A stretch of DNA of 64,000 nucleotides from Thiocystis violascens DSM 198 (GCF_000227745.2 NC_018012.1:2588501-2652500); one strand, 5' to 3'. Counted from the stretch's first letter, positions 51,541 to 61,089 are shown. Numbers and translations are program-made. Notes: generated by a model not told the origin, from the sequence alone.

Positions 51541-52782
51541 ATGGCAAACCTCGAAACCTTTGACGCCGTTGTGATTGGCGGCGGCCCGTCCGGCGCGACC
51601 GCGGCGACCGACCTGGCCAAACTCGGCCGTACCGTGCTCCTGCTCGATCGCGCCGGACGCATCAAACCTTGCGGCGGGGCCATCCCGCCCCAGGCGATGC
51701 GTGATTTCGACATTCCCGAATCCATGCTGGCGAATCAGGTGAATTCGGCCCGCATGGTCTCGCCCACCGACCGCACCGTCGACATGCCCATCAACGGCGG
51801 CTATGTCGGGATGGTCGATCGCGAACACTTCGACGAATGGCTGCGGGAGCGCGCCGCCACGGCCGGTGCCGTGCGCCGGGTCGGCACCTTCGAGCGGATC
51901 GAACGCGACAGCGACGGCACCGCGCTGGTCTGTTATCGCCCCGGACAGGGGCGCAGCGACAACCCTTCCGAACAGGTACGTGCCCGTGCCGTGATTGGCG
52001 CGGACGGGGCGCATTCGTCGGTCGCCAAGCAATGCATCCCCGGCTCGGAGGGCATGAAATTCGTCTCCGCCTACCACGAAATCGTCCGCACCCCACCCAA
52101 CGGCGGCGTGGCCGACTTCGACGGTACGCGCTGCGATGTCTACTATCAGGGCGACATTTCTCCTGACTTCTACGGCTGGGTTTTCCCGCACGGCGACACT
52201 ACGAGCGTGGGCGTCGGCACTGCGGTCGAGGGCTTCTCGCTACGTTCGGCCTGTACCGAATTGCGCCGTCGCGCCGGGCTCGCCGAGGCCGAGACCTTGC
52301 GTCGCGAGGGCGCGCCGATTCCGCTCGAACCGCTGCCCTGCTGGGACAACGGACGCGACATCGTGTTGGCCGGCGACGCCTCCGGCGTGGTCGCCCCCGC
52401 CTCCGGCGAAGGCATTTATTACGCCCTGGTCGGCGGACGCCTGGCCGCCGAGGCGGTCGCCGAATTCCTGACCACCGGCAAGGCCAGCGCGCTCAAGAAC
52501 GCCCGCAAGCGCTTCATGAAGGCGCACGGCAAGGTATTCTGGGTGTTGGGCATCCTGCAGCGGTTCTGGTACGCCAGCGACAAGCGGCGCGAACGCTTCG
52601 TAAGCCTCTGCGCGGACCCGGACATCCAGTATCTGACCTGGGAAGCCTATATGAACAAGCGCCTGGTCAAAGCCCGGCCCGGCGCGCATCTACGCATCTT
52701 TTTCAAGGATATGGCGCACCTGCTTGGCATCGTCTCGCCGGTGTCCAGCCAGCCGTCCAAGAACGCGGCACGCAATGGCTGA
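51541..52782 (+). CDS. bchP: Geranylgeranyl reductase
   Basis: FAD-dependent enzyme that reduces geranylgeranyl to phytyl on bacteriochlorophyll. The dinucleotide-binding motif is DAVVIGGGPSGATAATDLAK (residues 8-27); other family blocks are RIKPCGGAIPPQAMRDFDIP, VGMVDREHFDEWLRERA, ARAVIGADGAHSSVAKQ, and GDASGVVAPASGEGIYYALV. Length 413 aa is normal. It is the last gene of the rightward ppsR-bchG-bchP run. Confidence 0.95.
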   Translation: MANLETFDAVVIGGGPSGATAATDLAKLGRTVLLLDRAGRIKPCGGAIPPQAMRDFDIPESMLANQVNSARMVSPTDRTVDMPINGGYVGMVDREHFDEWLRERAATAGAVRRVGTFERIERDSDGTALVCYRPGQGRSDNPSEQVRARAVIGADGAHSSVAKQCIPGSEGMKFVSAYHEIVRTPPNGGVADFDGTRCDVYYQGDISPDFYGWVFPHGDTTSVGVGTAVEGFSLRSACTELRRRAGLAEAETLRREGAPIPLEPLPCWDNGRDIVLAGDASGVVAPASGEGIYYALVGGRLAAEAVAEFLTTGKASALKNARKRFMKAHGKVFWVLGILQRFWYASDKRRERFVSLCADPDIQYLTWEAYMNKRLVKARPGAHLRIFFKDMAHLLGIVSPVSSQPSKNAARNG

Positions 52783-52820
52783 GTTCTTCGCCGGCGGCTG
52801 ATCGACCTCCTCCGAAGAAC
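52783..52820 (+). terminator. Inverted repeat after bchP, possible terminator
   Basis: GTTCTTCG (52783-52790) and CGAAGAAC (52813-52820) are exact complements around a 22-base loop that itself contains GCCGGCGGC. No T-run follows, so termination would be weak or Rho-assisted. It lies between convergent bchP and hrpB. Confidence 0.35.
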
Positions 52821-52893
52821 GTGTCCATCAACTGTTTCCCGACTTGAGCGGCACTGTCCGGCCGCCATCGGGAAGTCGAAAATGGACCGTTTC

Positions 52894-55434
52894 TTAATGC
52901 GCGGACCGATTCGCGCGTCGCCGGATTCCACCGACGACCGCCGGCGCTTGGGTGGGATCCTCGGGCCAATGGTGCTTGGGATAGCGTCCCCGTAACTCCT
53001 TGCGAACGTCCGCGTAGCCGCGTGCCCAGAATCCGGCGAGATCCTGCGTGACCTGGATGGGACGCCGTGCCGGAGAAAGCAGGTGTAGCAACACGGAGAC
53101 TCGACCGCCGCAGACGCATGGCGTTTCGGTCAGCCCAAACAACTCCTGGAGCGGCACCGCGAGGATTGGACGATCGCCGGTGACATAGTCGATGGGTCGG
53201 CGGTTCCCGGCAGGCGTCACGAGCACCTTGGGCGCGTCGCGCTCCAGACGCTGTTGTTGTTCCCAGGAAAGGCGCGCGGTCAGGATGGCCGACAGATCGA
53301 GCCGCTGGATCTCGGCCAGGCGCGACTTGCCGGCGAGCCAGGGCGCGAGCCAGTCCGCCAGGCTTTCGCGCAAGGCGCCCGAGGAGAGGTCCGGCCAACC
53401 GCCGTTTGCATCGTGCGCGCGTAACAACCCGACGCGTGCCTGGATCTGACGTGCCGCGTCGGTCCAGTTCAATGCCCGATCAAGCTGATCGCGGATGCGA
53501 TCGAGCAGCAGCCCAGCCACGTCCGCTTGATCTCCCAGCGGTATCGGTCGGGAGTCGAGGACGATGGCGCCATAACGGGTAATCTCGCGAGCGGTCACGG
53601 AGTCGCGTTCGTGGTCCCAGGCGATCTGCCGGCGGGTCTCGATCCGGTCGGCGAACCGCGCGCGCAATTCCGTCTCGGCAAGCGGCAGCGCCAACTGGAT
53701 ACGCCCGTCCCGCCCACGCGCATCCAGCGCCGCGACCACCAGATAGGGATGGACGGCGAGCGCATCGTCGCGCGGGAGCAGGACGCCGGCGCCGGAGGCC
53801 AGTAGATAGCGATCGTCCGCGCCGTCGCGCCGCTGGGCGATACGCTCCGGATAGGCGAGAGCGAGAAGCGCGCCGGGAGAGGCGACGCCATCCGCCGGAG
53901 ACGTCCCGAGCAGCCGCAGCAATTGCCGCGAGACGCGCTCGATGGCCGCGAGACGCTGCCGATCCATGCCGGACGGATGGCGCTTCTCGCGCAGGGCCTG
54001 GAGCGCCTGAAGTCGCGGACCCAGATCGGCCGACCGGGCAAGATCGGGTGCGGAGAGCATGGGGTCGCGCTCGGAGATCAGCGCGCAGAGATCGGCGGCG
54101 GTTTGGCGAGCCGCGGGCGCGGCACCCAGCAGCATCGCGGCAAGCCGCGGATGGATGGGCAGCTCCGCCATCGCGCGGCCCAGGCGGGTAAGCGCGTGCC
54201 CGGCATCCAGCGCGTCCAGCGCGCGCAAAAGCTCCACCGCTTGCTCCCAGGCCGGGGCGGGCGGCGGATCCAGCCAGCGCAGTCGCGCGGGATCCTTGAC
54301 GCCCCAGAGCGCGAGTTCCAGAACCAACGGGGCTAGATCGGACTGGAGGATCTCGGGCGTGCGATGCTCCGGGCGGCCATGCTCCTGGGCCCGCGTCCAA
54401 AGGCGATAACAGACGCCCGGCCCCAAGCGTCCCGCGCGCCCGGCGCGCTGCTCGGCGGAGGCGCGCGGGATGGCCTCCGTGACCAGGCGGCTGAGTCCGG
54501 CGCCCGGATCGAAGCGCGGCTTGCGGGTCAGACCGCTGTCGACGACCACCCGAATGCCCTGGATAGTGACGCTGGTCTCCGCGAGATCGGTCGCGACGAT
54601 CACGCGCCGCTGGCCGCCGGATTCGCCTGGCAGCAGCGCTCGATCCTGCGCGGCCGTCGGCAGACTGCCGTGGAGCGGCAGGACGATGACGCCGTCACCC
54701 GCGTGACGGGCGACCTGCTCCACGCAACGATCGATCTCGCCGGCGCCGGGCAGAAAGGCCAGGATATCGCCATCGTGTTCGGCGAGCGCCGCGCGGATGC
54801 CGGCGACCGTCGTCTGAACCGGATCGGAACCCGGCGTCCGTTCGGCGTACTGGACCGCGACCGGAAAGCTCCGACCCGCGCCGCGCACGATCGGCGCGCC
54901 GCCGAGCAGTCTGGCGACCGGTTCGGCGTCGAGGGTCGCGGACATGACGAGCAAACGCAGTTCCGGGCGCAGATTCGCGACGACATCCAGCGCGAGCGCC
55001 AGCCCGAGGTCGGATTGCAGGTTGCGCTCATGGAATTCGTCGAAAACGATCAATCCGACCCCATCGAGTCCGGGGTCGGACTGGATGCGTCGGGTCAGAA
55101 TCCCCTCGGTGATCACCTCGATGCGGGTGCCTTGGCCGATCCGACGCTCGAAGCGAACCTGATAGCCAACCCGTTCGCCCAGACTCTCGCCGAGGAGAGC
55201 GGCCATGCGCGCCGCAGTCATGCGCGCGGCGGGACGGCGCGGTTCGAGCATGAGGATGCGCTGACCGTCCAGCCAGTCGGCATCGAGCAGGGCCAACGGA
55301 ACTTGGGTGGACTTGCCGGACCCGGTGGGCGCCTGGAGGAGCGCGTGCCCTTGGCGCAACGCGGCCCGCAGTGCGTCCATCGCGGTTTCGATGGGGAGCG
55401 GTCGATCACGAACCGCGGGCGTTGTCGGCGGCAT
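52894..55434 (-). CDS. hrpB: ATP-dependent helicase HrpB
   Basis: DEAH/RHA-type helicase of 846 aa. Motifs in order: LLQAPTGSGKSTQVPLALLD (I), EPRRPAARMTAARMA (Ia), VFDEFHERNLQSDLGLAL (II, DEFH), VMSATLDAEPVARLLGG (III), VIVATDLAETSVTIQGIRVV (V) and EQRAGRAGRLGPGVCYRLW (VI). A C-terminal HrpB domain ends with EDPTQAPAVVGGIRR. Its role is poorly defined, and it is probably not photosynthetic. ATG 55434 is chosen over TTG 55452 because GGAGAGGAG precedes it at good spacing. Confidence 0.93.
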   Translation of the reverse strand: MPPTTPAVRDRPLPIETAMDALRAALRQGHALLQAPTGSGKSTQVPLALLDADWLDGQRILMLEPRRPAARMTAARMAALLGESLGERVGYQVRFERRIGQGTRIEVITEGILTRRIQSDPGLDGVGLIVFDEFHERNLQSDLGLALALDVVANLRPELRLLVMSATLDAEPVARLLGGAPIVRGAGRSFPVAVQYAERTPGSDPVQTTVAGIRAALAEHDGDILAFLPGAGEIDRCVEQVARHAGDGVIVLPLHGSLPTAAQDRALLPGESGGQRRVIVATDLAETSVTIQGIRVVVDSGLTRKPRFDPGAGLSRLVTEAIPRASAEQRAGRAGRLGPGVCYRLWTRAQEHGRPEHRTPEILQSDLAPLVLELALWGVKDPARLRWLDPPPAPAWEQAVELLRALDALDAGHALTRLGRAMAELPIHPRLAAMLLGAAPAARQTAADLCALISERDPMLSAPDLARSADLGPRLQALQALREKRHPSGMDRQRLAAIERVSRQLLRLLGTSPADGVASPGALLALAYPERIAQRRDGADDRYLLASGAGVLLPRDDALAVHPYLVVAALDARGRDGRIQLALPLAETELRARFADRIETRRQIAWDHERDSVTAREITRYGAIVLDSRPIPLGDQADVAGLLLDRIRDQLDRALNWTDAARQIQARVGLLRAHDANGGWPDLSSGALRESLADWLAPWLAGKSRLAEIQRLDLSAILTARLSWEQQQRLERDAPKVLVTPAGNRRPIDYVTGDRPILAVPLQELFGLTETPCVCGGRVSVLLHLLSPARRPIQVTQDLAGFWARGYADVRKELRGRYPKHHWPEDPTQAPAVVGGIRRRANRSAH

Positions 55435-55521
55435 GGGCGCGCTCCTCTCCAATCGCGAAAAAATCCGGTGGGCTCAGTCTATACTAGGTTCCAGGTCAAT
55501 CAACCGGATCCGACCCTACTC

Positions 55522-56238
55522 ATGGCACGTCTACCTCGCTTCGTTCTGCCCGGCTATCCCCAGCATGTCATTCAACGTGGCAATAACCGACAGCAAATCC
55601 TGTTCGAGGAGGAAGACTATTGGTTTCTCTGGGAGAAAATCGGGGTCGCCGCGGAAAAGTTTCAGTGCGACATCCATGCCTATGTCCTGATGCCGAACCA
55701 CTTTCATCTTCTGCTCACGCCCCGCCTGGAGAATAGCATCGGCAAGCTGATGCAGTATGTCGGTCGCTATTATGTGCAGTATTTCAACAGCCGTTACGAG
55801 CGCACCGGTACGCTGTGGGAGGGGCGTTATCGTGCCACGCTGCTGGATCCCAAGACCTATCTGCTCCCGGTCTGTCACTATGTGGAAGCCAATCCAGTGC
55901 GCGCGGGCCTGGTAGAGCAGGTCTCAGAGTATGCGTGGTCGAGCTATGGGTCTAATGCGACAGGAAGCGAGGATCCACTGATCACGCCGCATCCCGAGTA
56001 TGAGCGTTTGGGGCGAAGCGCCAAGGCGCGCCAGGCTAGTTATGCTCAGACAGCCGAATTCCCGCTCGACGATACCCTTTTGAAAGCGATTCGCGACGCG
56101 ACCAATAAGGCATGGCTGCTCGGCGATCACGACTTTTGCCAGGCCGTCGAGAGCCTGCTGAATCGACGTGCCCTGCCGCGACCGCGCGGCGGCGACCGCC
56201 GCTCCGCCGCGTATCGGCGTCATGCCGGAATGGAATGA
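55522..56238 (+). CDS. REP-associated tyrosine transposase (RAYT, Y1/IS200-like)
   Basis: Single-strand HUH nuclease of the TnpA-REP type, thought to process and spread REP hairpins. The family opening LPRFVLPGYPQHVIQRGNNR is clear; the HUH motif is MPNHFHLLL (His60, His62), with tyrosine candidates in YVGRYYVQYFN (residues 79-87). TGTLWEGRYRATLLDPKTYL and YVEANPVRAGLV complete the signature. Length 238 aa. The window also carries a REP family (5985, 17815, 59163) that it could mobilise. It is divergent from hrpB (87 bases between starts) and its stop overlaps the cupin start. Confidence 0.88.
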   Translation: MARLPRFVLPGYPQHVIQRGNNRQQILFEEEDYWFLWEKIGVAAEKFQCDIHAYVLMPNHFHLLLTPRLENSIGKLMQYVGRYYVQYFNSRYERTGTLWEGRYRATLLDPKTYLLPVCHYVEANPVRAGLVEQVSEYAWSSYGSNATGSEDPLITPHPEYERLGRSAKARQASYAQTAEFPLDDTLLKAIRDATNKAWLLGDHDFCQAVESLLNRRALPRPRGGDRRSAAYRRHAGME

Positions 56239-56651
56239 GTCGGACGCCGATGAACATGACGCGGGGCGAGGTCTATACGGCCCGCGAGGCGGATGAGTTC
56301 CACACTGCCGAGGGCTGTTTTATCCTGGAGACCTGGAACCGGGAGGCAGATCCAGCGGTCTCTATTGCCCGTGCCCGGGTCGCGCCCAAGGTCACGACCC
56401 GGCTCCATCGGCTCGCGGGCATCGTCGAGCGTTATCTGATCCTGAGCGGGGAGGGTCTGGTCGAGGTCGAAGGCATGGAATCCAGGCGGGTGCGCGCGGG
56501 CGATCTGGTCCACATCCCCGCCGGGCTGGGACAGCGGATCGGCAACCGCGGCAAAACCGACCTGGTGTTTCTCGCGATCTGCACGCCGCGTTTCACGCCC
56601 CATGCCTACCAAGATATCGACCCTGAACCTTTTCCCGATTCACCGACCTAA
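56235..56651 (+). CDS. Small cupin-domain protein
   Basis: A 138-residue single-domain cupin. Motif 1 region is APKVTTRLHRLAGIVERYLI and motif 2 region RAGDLVHIPAGLGQRIGN, with GEGLVEVEG between them. Possible metal ligands are His68-area and Glu; the full His-X-His-X3-4-Glu set is not obvious. The ATG at 56235 overlaps the RAYT stop by ATGA; ATGs at 56250 and 56256 are alternatives. Function unknown. Confidence 0.75.
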   Translation: MSRTPMNMTRGEVYTAREADEFHTAEGCFILETWNREADPAVSIARARVAPKVTTRLHRLAGIVERYLILSGEGLVEVEGMESRRVRAGDLVHIPAGLGQRIGNRGKTDLVFLAICTPRFTPHAYQDIDPEPFPDSPT

Positions 56652-56817
56652 ACCACCCTTCGGCGAACGTCCGTGGTGCCGCGAAGCGAGTTGAAGAGCC
56701 ACGAAACGACGTTTCTCGCGATGGGCGCGGTTAAGAAAATCGTTTCGTCACTTTTCCATGGCATGCTGACCCAATCGAGGCCATCCATCGTGATAAACTG
56801 ACCGCGAGTCGTTCCCC

Positions 56818-57420
56818 ATGCAGGACGAGTTCGACCTACCGCCCGAGACCCGCGACACCGTTTCCCGGATTTTCCATCTCTACGACCCACCCTTGTGGTT
56901 GGTGACGGTTGGCGATGGCCACCGTCGGAGCGGCATGATCGCCACCTCCGTCACCCGCGCCTCCATCGTCGCCGAGTGGCCGCGGATGCTGATCGCCATC
57001 GCCAAACAGCATGACACCTGGAATCTGATTGAGGCGACCGGACGCTTCGCGCTCCATCTGCTCCGCCAAGACGATCTGGAGACGGTCTGGCGCTTCGGAC
57101 TCGCCAGCGGTCACCGCGTCGACAAATTCGCGGATCTAGCGCTGCCTGAAACGCCTGGCGGCAATCCGCTCTATCCGGGTGCCCTGTCATGGCTGGATTG
57201 TCGGGTCGAACAGCAGATGGGCAGCGGCGACCGCAGTGTCTATCTGGCTGGGATCACGGGTGGCGCACTGTTGCGGCAGGCTCCCGTTCTGACCGTCGCA
57301 ACCCTGCTGCGCGATGCGCCACCCGAGCGCAAAGCCGCGCTCGACCGGCTCTATACCCAGGATCAGGCGATCGATCGTGCTGCCATCCTGGCCTGGCGGC
57401 GCGCGCGCCCAGGCCTGTGA
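56818..57420 (+). CDS. Flavin reductase-like FMN-binding split-barrel protein
   Basis: A 200-residue protein with PLWLVTVGDGHRRSGMIATS (residues 25-44), SIVAEWPRMLIAIAKQHDTW and TGRFALHLLRQDDLETVWRF, typical of the flavin reductase-like/FMN-binding family. It may be an FMN or NAD(P)H:flavin oxidoreductase; partner and substrate are unknown. Standalone gene, ATG 56818. Nothing gene-like is seen in 56652-56817. Confidence 0.8.
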   Translation: MQDEFDLPPETRDTVSRIFHLYDPPLWLVTVGDGHRRSGMIATSVTRASIVAEWPRMLIAIAKQHDTWNLIEATGRFALHLLRQDDLETVWRFGLASGHRVDKFADLALPETPGGNPLYPGALSWLDCRVEQQMGSGDRSVYLAGITGGALLRQAPVLTVATLLRDAPPERKAALDRLYTQDQAIDRAAILAWRRARPGL

Positions 57421-57443
57421 TCCTGTGAACCTAAAAAGAGCCA

Positions 57444-57571
57444 TTGAACCGCAAAGAACGCAAAGTCTTTCAAAGCGTTGTCCAGACAGCGGCAGTCACC
57501 TGTAGGGTGTAGGGCGTGGATGAGACAAATCTCTGTTTTCCTTCGTGACCTTTGCGCCTTTGCGGTTCCAA
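57444..57571. repeat. Interspersed inverted repeat upstream of pyk
   Basis: TTGAACCGCAAAG (57444-57456) and CTTTGCGGTTCCAA (57558-57571) are near-complementary, with AACGCAAAG/CCTTTGCGC echoes inside them. The remaining bases of 57421-57675 show no gene. Confidence 0.6.
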
Positions 57572-57675
57572 GTGCTGGATTTAGAGTGAACCATCCGTTG
57601 CTCGCCAGTGCACGCGCAATCCTGGCGGACGACGCTGCCGAATTTTCCCCTTCCCTTTACCTCAGAGAAACAACT

Positions 57676-59124
57676 ATGCAACTGCCTGACCACAAAACCA
57701 AAATCGTCGCGACCATCGGCCCCGCGTCGGACACCCTGGAGGTGCTGACACAGCTGATCGAAGCCGGAATGAATGTGGCTCGATTAAACTTTTCGCATGG
57801 CGACCCGGCCTATCATGGCGCGGTGATCGCCCGGATTCGCGAGGCCGCGGCGGTCACGAACCGCCGCGTCGCCATCATGGGCGACCTCCCAGGCCCCAAG
57901 ATGCGCATCGGCGATCTGGCCGAGGAACCCATCGAACTGCAACGCGACGATCCGCTGATCCTGACCACCGACGAGATCCTCGGGGACAAACACCGCATCG
58001 GAATCAGCTTTCCGAACCTGCTCGACGCCGTGCAACCGGGCGACCGGCTCTATCTCAACGACGGCTTCATCCTGCTCAAGGTCGTGGAGGTCAAGGGGAC
58101 GGACATCCATTGCAATGTCCGTGTCGGCGGCGAACTCCGCTCCCGCAAGGGGTTGAACCTGCCCGGCATCAATCTTGGCATCACCGCCTTCACCGAGAAC
58201 GATCACGACTGGCTGCGCTTCGCCGCCGAGCACCGGTTGGACGCGGTCAGTCAGTCCTTTGTCGCCACCGCCGACGACATCCTGGCCGTGCGCCGGGCCG
58301 CCGAGGCCATGAACTATGCGCCCTTCATCATCGCCAAGATCGAACGCGCCGACGCGCTAGACAACCTGAAGGCCATCCTGACCGCCGCCGACGGCATCAT
58401 GGTCGCGCGCGGCGATCTAGGCGTCGAGATCCCGATCGAGCGCATCGCCGTGGTCCAGAAGCAGATCACCGAATTGGCCAATCACTTCGGCAAGCCCGTG
58501 ATCACCGCCACCCAGATGCTGGAATCCATGGTGATTTACCGGAGGCCGACCCGCGCCGAGGCCACCGACGTCGCCAACGCCATCCTCGGCGGCACCGACT
58601 GCGTCATGCTCTCCGCCGAATCGGCGATGGGCCGCTACCCGGTGGACGCCGTCGCCATGCTCGCCAGCATCGCCACCCATGTCGAACCCGAGCGCAGCAA
58701 GCAGCCCTTCGTGCGCGCCATGGACGGCTTCAACGGCGGCGAGCGCATGCGCGCGGTCGACCTGATTGCCGCTAGCGTCTATCACACCATCAACAACAGC
58801 GCGCCCCGCGCCGTGATCGTCCCCACCCAATCGGGCAGCACCCCGCGCAATGTCGCGCGATTCCGTCCGCCGGTCTGGATTCTCGCCTTCAGCCCGAATC
58901 CGGCCACCTGCCAATCGCTGCAATTTTCCTATGGCATCCATGCGATTCAAGTGGAGGCGGACCGCCCGGACTGGTCCCGGTTCGCCCGCCACTGGCTTGG
59001 CGAGCGCGGCATCGACAGCGGCCTGGTTCTGCTGACCCAGGGGCCGACCGCCGAAAACCCTTGCGGAAACTATCGCATGGAGATCCTGGAATTGGGTCTT
59101 GACGCGGGCAAAATCTGCGACTGA
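57676..59124 (+). CDS. pyk: Pyruvate kinase
   Basis: Glycolytic conversion of phosphoenolpyruvate plus ADP to pyruvate plus ATP. Opening KTKIVATIGPASDTLEVLTQ and MNVARLNFSHGDPAYHGAVI; active-site APFIIAKIERADALDNLKAI (catalytic Lys, Glu), MVARGDLGVEIPIERIAVVQ, and KPVITATQMLESMVIYRRPT. 482 aa from ATG 57676. Earlier in-frame starts run through repeat-derived sequence and are rejected. Confidence 0.96.
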   Translation: MQLPDHKTKIVATIGPASDTLEVLTQLIEAGMNVARLNFSHGDPAYHGAVIARIREAAAVTNRRVAIMGDLPGPKMRIGDLAEEPIELQRDDPLILTTDEILGDKHRIGISFPNLLDAVQPGDRLYLNDGFILLKVVEVKGTDIHCNVRVGGELRSRKGLNLPGINLGITAFTENDHDWLRFAAEHRLDAVSQSFVATADDILAVRRAAEAMNYAPFIIAKIERADALDNLKAILTAADGIMVARGDLGVEIPIERIAVVQKQITELANHFGKPVITATQMLESMVIYRRPTRAEATDVANAILGGTDCVMLSAESAMGRYPVDAVAMLASIATHVEPERSKQPFVRAMDGFNGGERMRAVDLIAASVYHTINNSAPRAVIVPTQSGSTPRNVARFRPPVWILAFSPNPATCQSLQFSYGIHAIQVEADRPDWSRFARHWLGERGIDSGLVLLTQGPTAENPCGNYRMEILELGLDAGKICD

Positions 59125-59162
59125 CGGGAGTCCATCGACGATCCAGCGATTCTCATTTTGAC

Positions 59163-59284
59163 GTAGGAGCCCGCTTGCGGGCGACTTACGAGCGCTTGCG
59201 GGCCAGCGGGTTGCTTGCGGGCGACGGGGGTTGGCAGACTCAAAGGCTTTTGGCAGGTCATGTCGCCCGCAAGCGGACTCCTAC
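59163..59284. repeat. REP cluster (three units)
   Basis: GTAGGAGCCCGCTTGCGGGC (59163) is followed by a partial GCTTGCGGGCGAC (about 59212) and an inverted copy ending GCGGACTCCTAC (59270-59284). Same family as at 5985 and 17815. Confidence 0.9.
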
Positions 59285-59333
59285 GATGGTGGATGACGCC
59301 AAAATGAGAACTGCTGTCGATGATCGGGGCATC

Positions 59334-59362
59334 TTGACCTCTCAGCGCTCTCCCCGTATGAT
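59334..59362 (+). promoter_or_regulatory. Sigma-70-type promoter of the tRNA-Val gene
   Basis: TTGACC (59334-59339), exact 17-base spacer, TATGAT (59357-59362). The tRNA begins 13 bases after the -10. Geometry is ideal for a housekeeping promoter. Confidence 0.8.
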
Positions 59363-59375
59363 CACGCGTCTTATC

Positions 59376-59450
59376 GGGCGCATAGCTCAGCGGGAGAGCA
59401 CTGCCTTCACACGGCAGGGGTCCGTGGTTCGATCCCACGTGCGCCCACCA
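59376..59450 (+). tRNA. tRNA-Val (anticodon CAC)
   Basis: The sequence folds as a full cloverleaf. The acceptor stem pairs GGGCGCA with TGCGCCC. The anticodon arm is CTGCC-TTCACAC-GGCAG, giving anticodon CAC for valine GTG codons. The T arm is CGTGG-TTCGATC-CCACG. The discriminator is A and the 3' CCA is encoded. tRNA genes are common integration sites, but I see no duplicated 3' end downstream. Confidence 0.95.
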
Positions 59451-59681
59451 TCAAATCAATCAGTTAGGTCACCTTAGTCACGAAAAACGTCCAGCAGCGC
59501 GACTGAAACGTGACACACAGCCTTTCAGCGGGCGCCCGAACATTGTCAGGCGATCACGTCATCTGAATGTTTGAGTGACGCACCAATTCCGCAACTTCTC
59601 CGATCGATGCCCCGGCCTGCACCAGCCAAGCAGCGCAGGTATGGATGTCCGCATACCCAAACTCAAGCGGAAGGTCTCCGG

Positions 59682-60188
59682 ATGCCAAGTCGCATGAATC
59701 GAGACGCCCGCACTGTCACTGAACTACGCATTCTCATCGGCTACCTTGGGGAACTGGCGCCCGCTTGGTGGTCGAGCCAGTTTTTCAGTCCGAACGCCGC
59801 CGCCTTTCTGTCGCCCATCTTCGCTCGCACACTGTTCCATGCTCAATGTCAGGGCGTAACCGCCGCAGCGGCTCGGCTGCACGACGAGCATATCGGCGTC
59901 GGACGGATCTACCATGTGTTCCGTTTGCCGGAGAGTGTTGAGCAGGCCGTCGCCGCCACGCTGACCGATGGGGGCTTCGAGTCGGAGACTCGCCCTCATC
60001 TCAGCAGCCGCGAGCAAGCGCTTGAACGGCTCGCGATGCTCAGCGAGCAGCAGAATGCGTCCGAAGGCCCCATGGCGCTGGGAGCCTTGGCTGACGATTT
60101 GACGCCGCAGATCAAGGCCATGGCCGGGCTGTACTTTGATGCTTTCTCCAAGGGGCTCAAGACCTTTCCCTATCTGAGGGAGGTTTAG
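59682..60188 (+). CDS. brxE: BrxE-like protein of a BREX phage-defence system
   Basis: A 168-residue protein with the pattern LRILIGYLGELAPAWWSSQF, FLSPIFARTLFHAQCQGV, HDEHIGVGRIYHVFRLPESV, which I associate with the BrxE family of BREX systems; assignment is by recall of family pattern. ATG 59682 has GGAAGG six bases upstream. It would normally be followed by brxA/B/C and pglX/pglZ genes, but an IS1182-like element starts 28 bases after its stop, and a brxL-like fragment lies on the other side. Molecular role of BrxE is not established. Confidence 0.6.
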   Translation: MPSRMNRDARTVTELRILIGYLGELAPAWWSSQFFSPNAAAFLSPIFARTLFHAQCQGVTAAAARLHDEHIGVGRIYHVFRLPESVEQAVAATLTDGGFESETRPHLSSREQALERLAMLSEQQNASEGPMALGALADDLTPQIKAMAGLYFDAFSKGLKTFPYLREV

Positions 60189-60305
60189 TGGCCCAGCCGC
60201 ATTTCTATACCACCCAGAGGCTGTAAAGAAATCTCCGCCGCGCCTGTAACCCACACGGCGCGGCAAAATGTCCCCATCGAAGGGTTACCCAGCGACAATC
60301 CAGTG

Positions 60306-61027
60306 ATGAGCGACGAGCCGCAAGCCGAACTGTTCGCAGACGAGCGGCTGATCCCGGAAGTGCCGACCCCAAGCGGGGCACCACAGGGGAGCGTCGCACG
60401 GGTGCGGTGGCCCAACCGCACGCCGCTGGAGCTGCGCCCCTGCGACCAGGAGTCCCTGCTGTCCGAGGCACGGCTGGTGTGGGCCTGGGGGGAGCGGTGC
60501 GACTTGAGCGCCATGTACGCTGGCATCCGCGCGGTGGAAGGCGGCAGCGGGCGCACCGCCATTGCCCCGGAGATCCTGTTCGCTCTGTGGCTGTACGTCA
60601 CCCTCGACGGGGTAGGCAGCGCACGGGTGATCGCCCGCCTGACGCGAGAGCACGACGCCTACCGCTGGATCTGCGGCGGCGTGGCGGTCAACGACCACAC
60701 GCTGTCGGATTTCCGCAGCGCCCATGGCGCGGCGCTCGACGCCCTGCTTGGCGAGCATGTCGCGCTGCTGCTGGCCGAAGGCGTGGTGACCCTCAAGCGC
60801 GTTGCCAGGACGGTGCGCGCGTGCGCGCCAGTGCCGGGGCCGCCTCATTCCGCCGGGGCACCACGCTGGAGGAATGCCTTCATGAGGCGCGCACCCACAT
60901 CGCGCGGCTCAAGCGCCACGTCGACGACGACCCGGGTGGCGAGTCGCGCCGTCGTCAGGCCGCCCGTGAGCGCGCCGCGCGCGCTCGAGCGTCTGCCCGA
61001 GATGGCCGCGATCAAGGCCACGCAGTG
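60306..61027 (+). pseudogene. IS1182-like transposase, N-terminal part, frameshifted
   Basis: The N-terminal domain is clear: AWGERCDLSAMYAGIRAVEG, GGSGRTAIAPEILFALWLYV, DAYRWICGGVAVNDHTLSDF. Near 60800 the frame breaks: the continuation (QDGARVRASAGAASFRRGTT, LEECLHEARTHIARLKRHVD) is found one frame over, consistent with the loss of one base in CGCGTTGCCAGGACGG. The gene is then cut by the IS21-like insertion at about 61026. It resumes at 62941, with roughly 30 codons of the catalytic core missing. Confidence 0.8.
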
Positions 61028-61089
61028 TCAATCACCATCCAAAAATGACCAGGGATCAACATCGAATGTTTTCCCGTTGCTGGGGCATT

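Noticed and set aside
57478..57675. Earlier start for pyruvate kinase
   Set aside because: The extra 66 residues translate an interspersed repeat; the family begins at MQLPDHKTKIVATIGPAS.
59376..59700. tRNA-Val as an active attachment site
   Set aside because: No second copy of the tRNA 3' end and no integrase were found downstream in the window.
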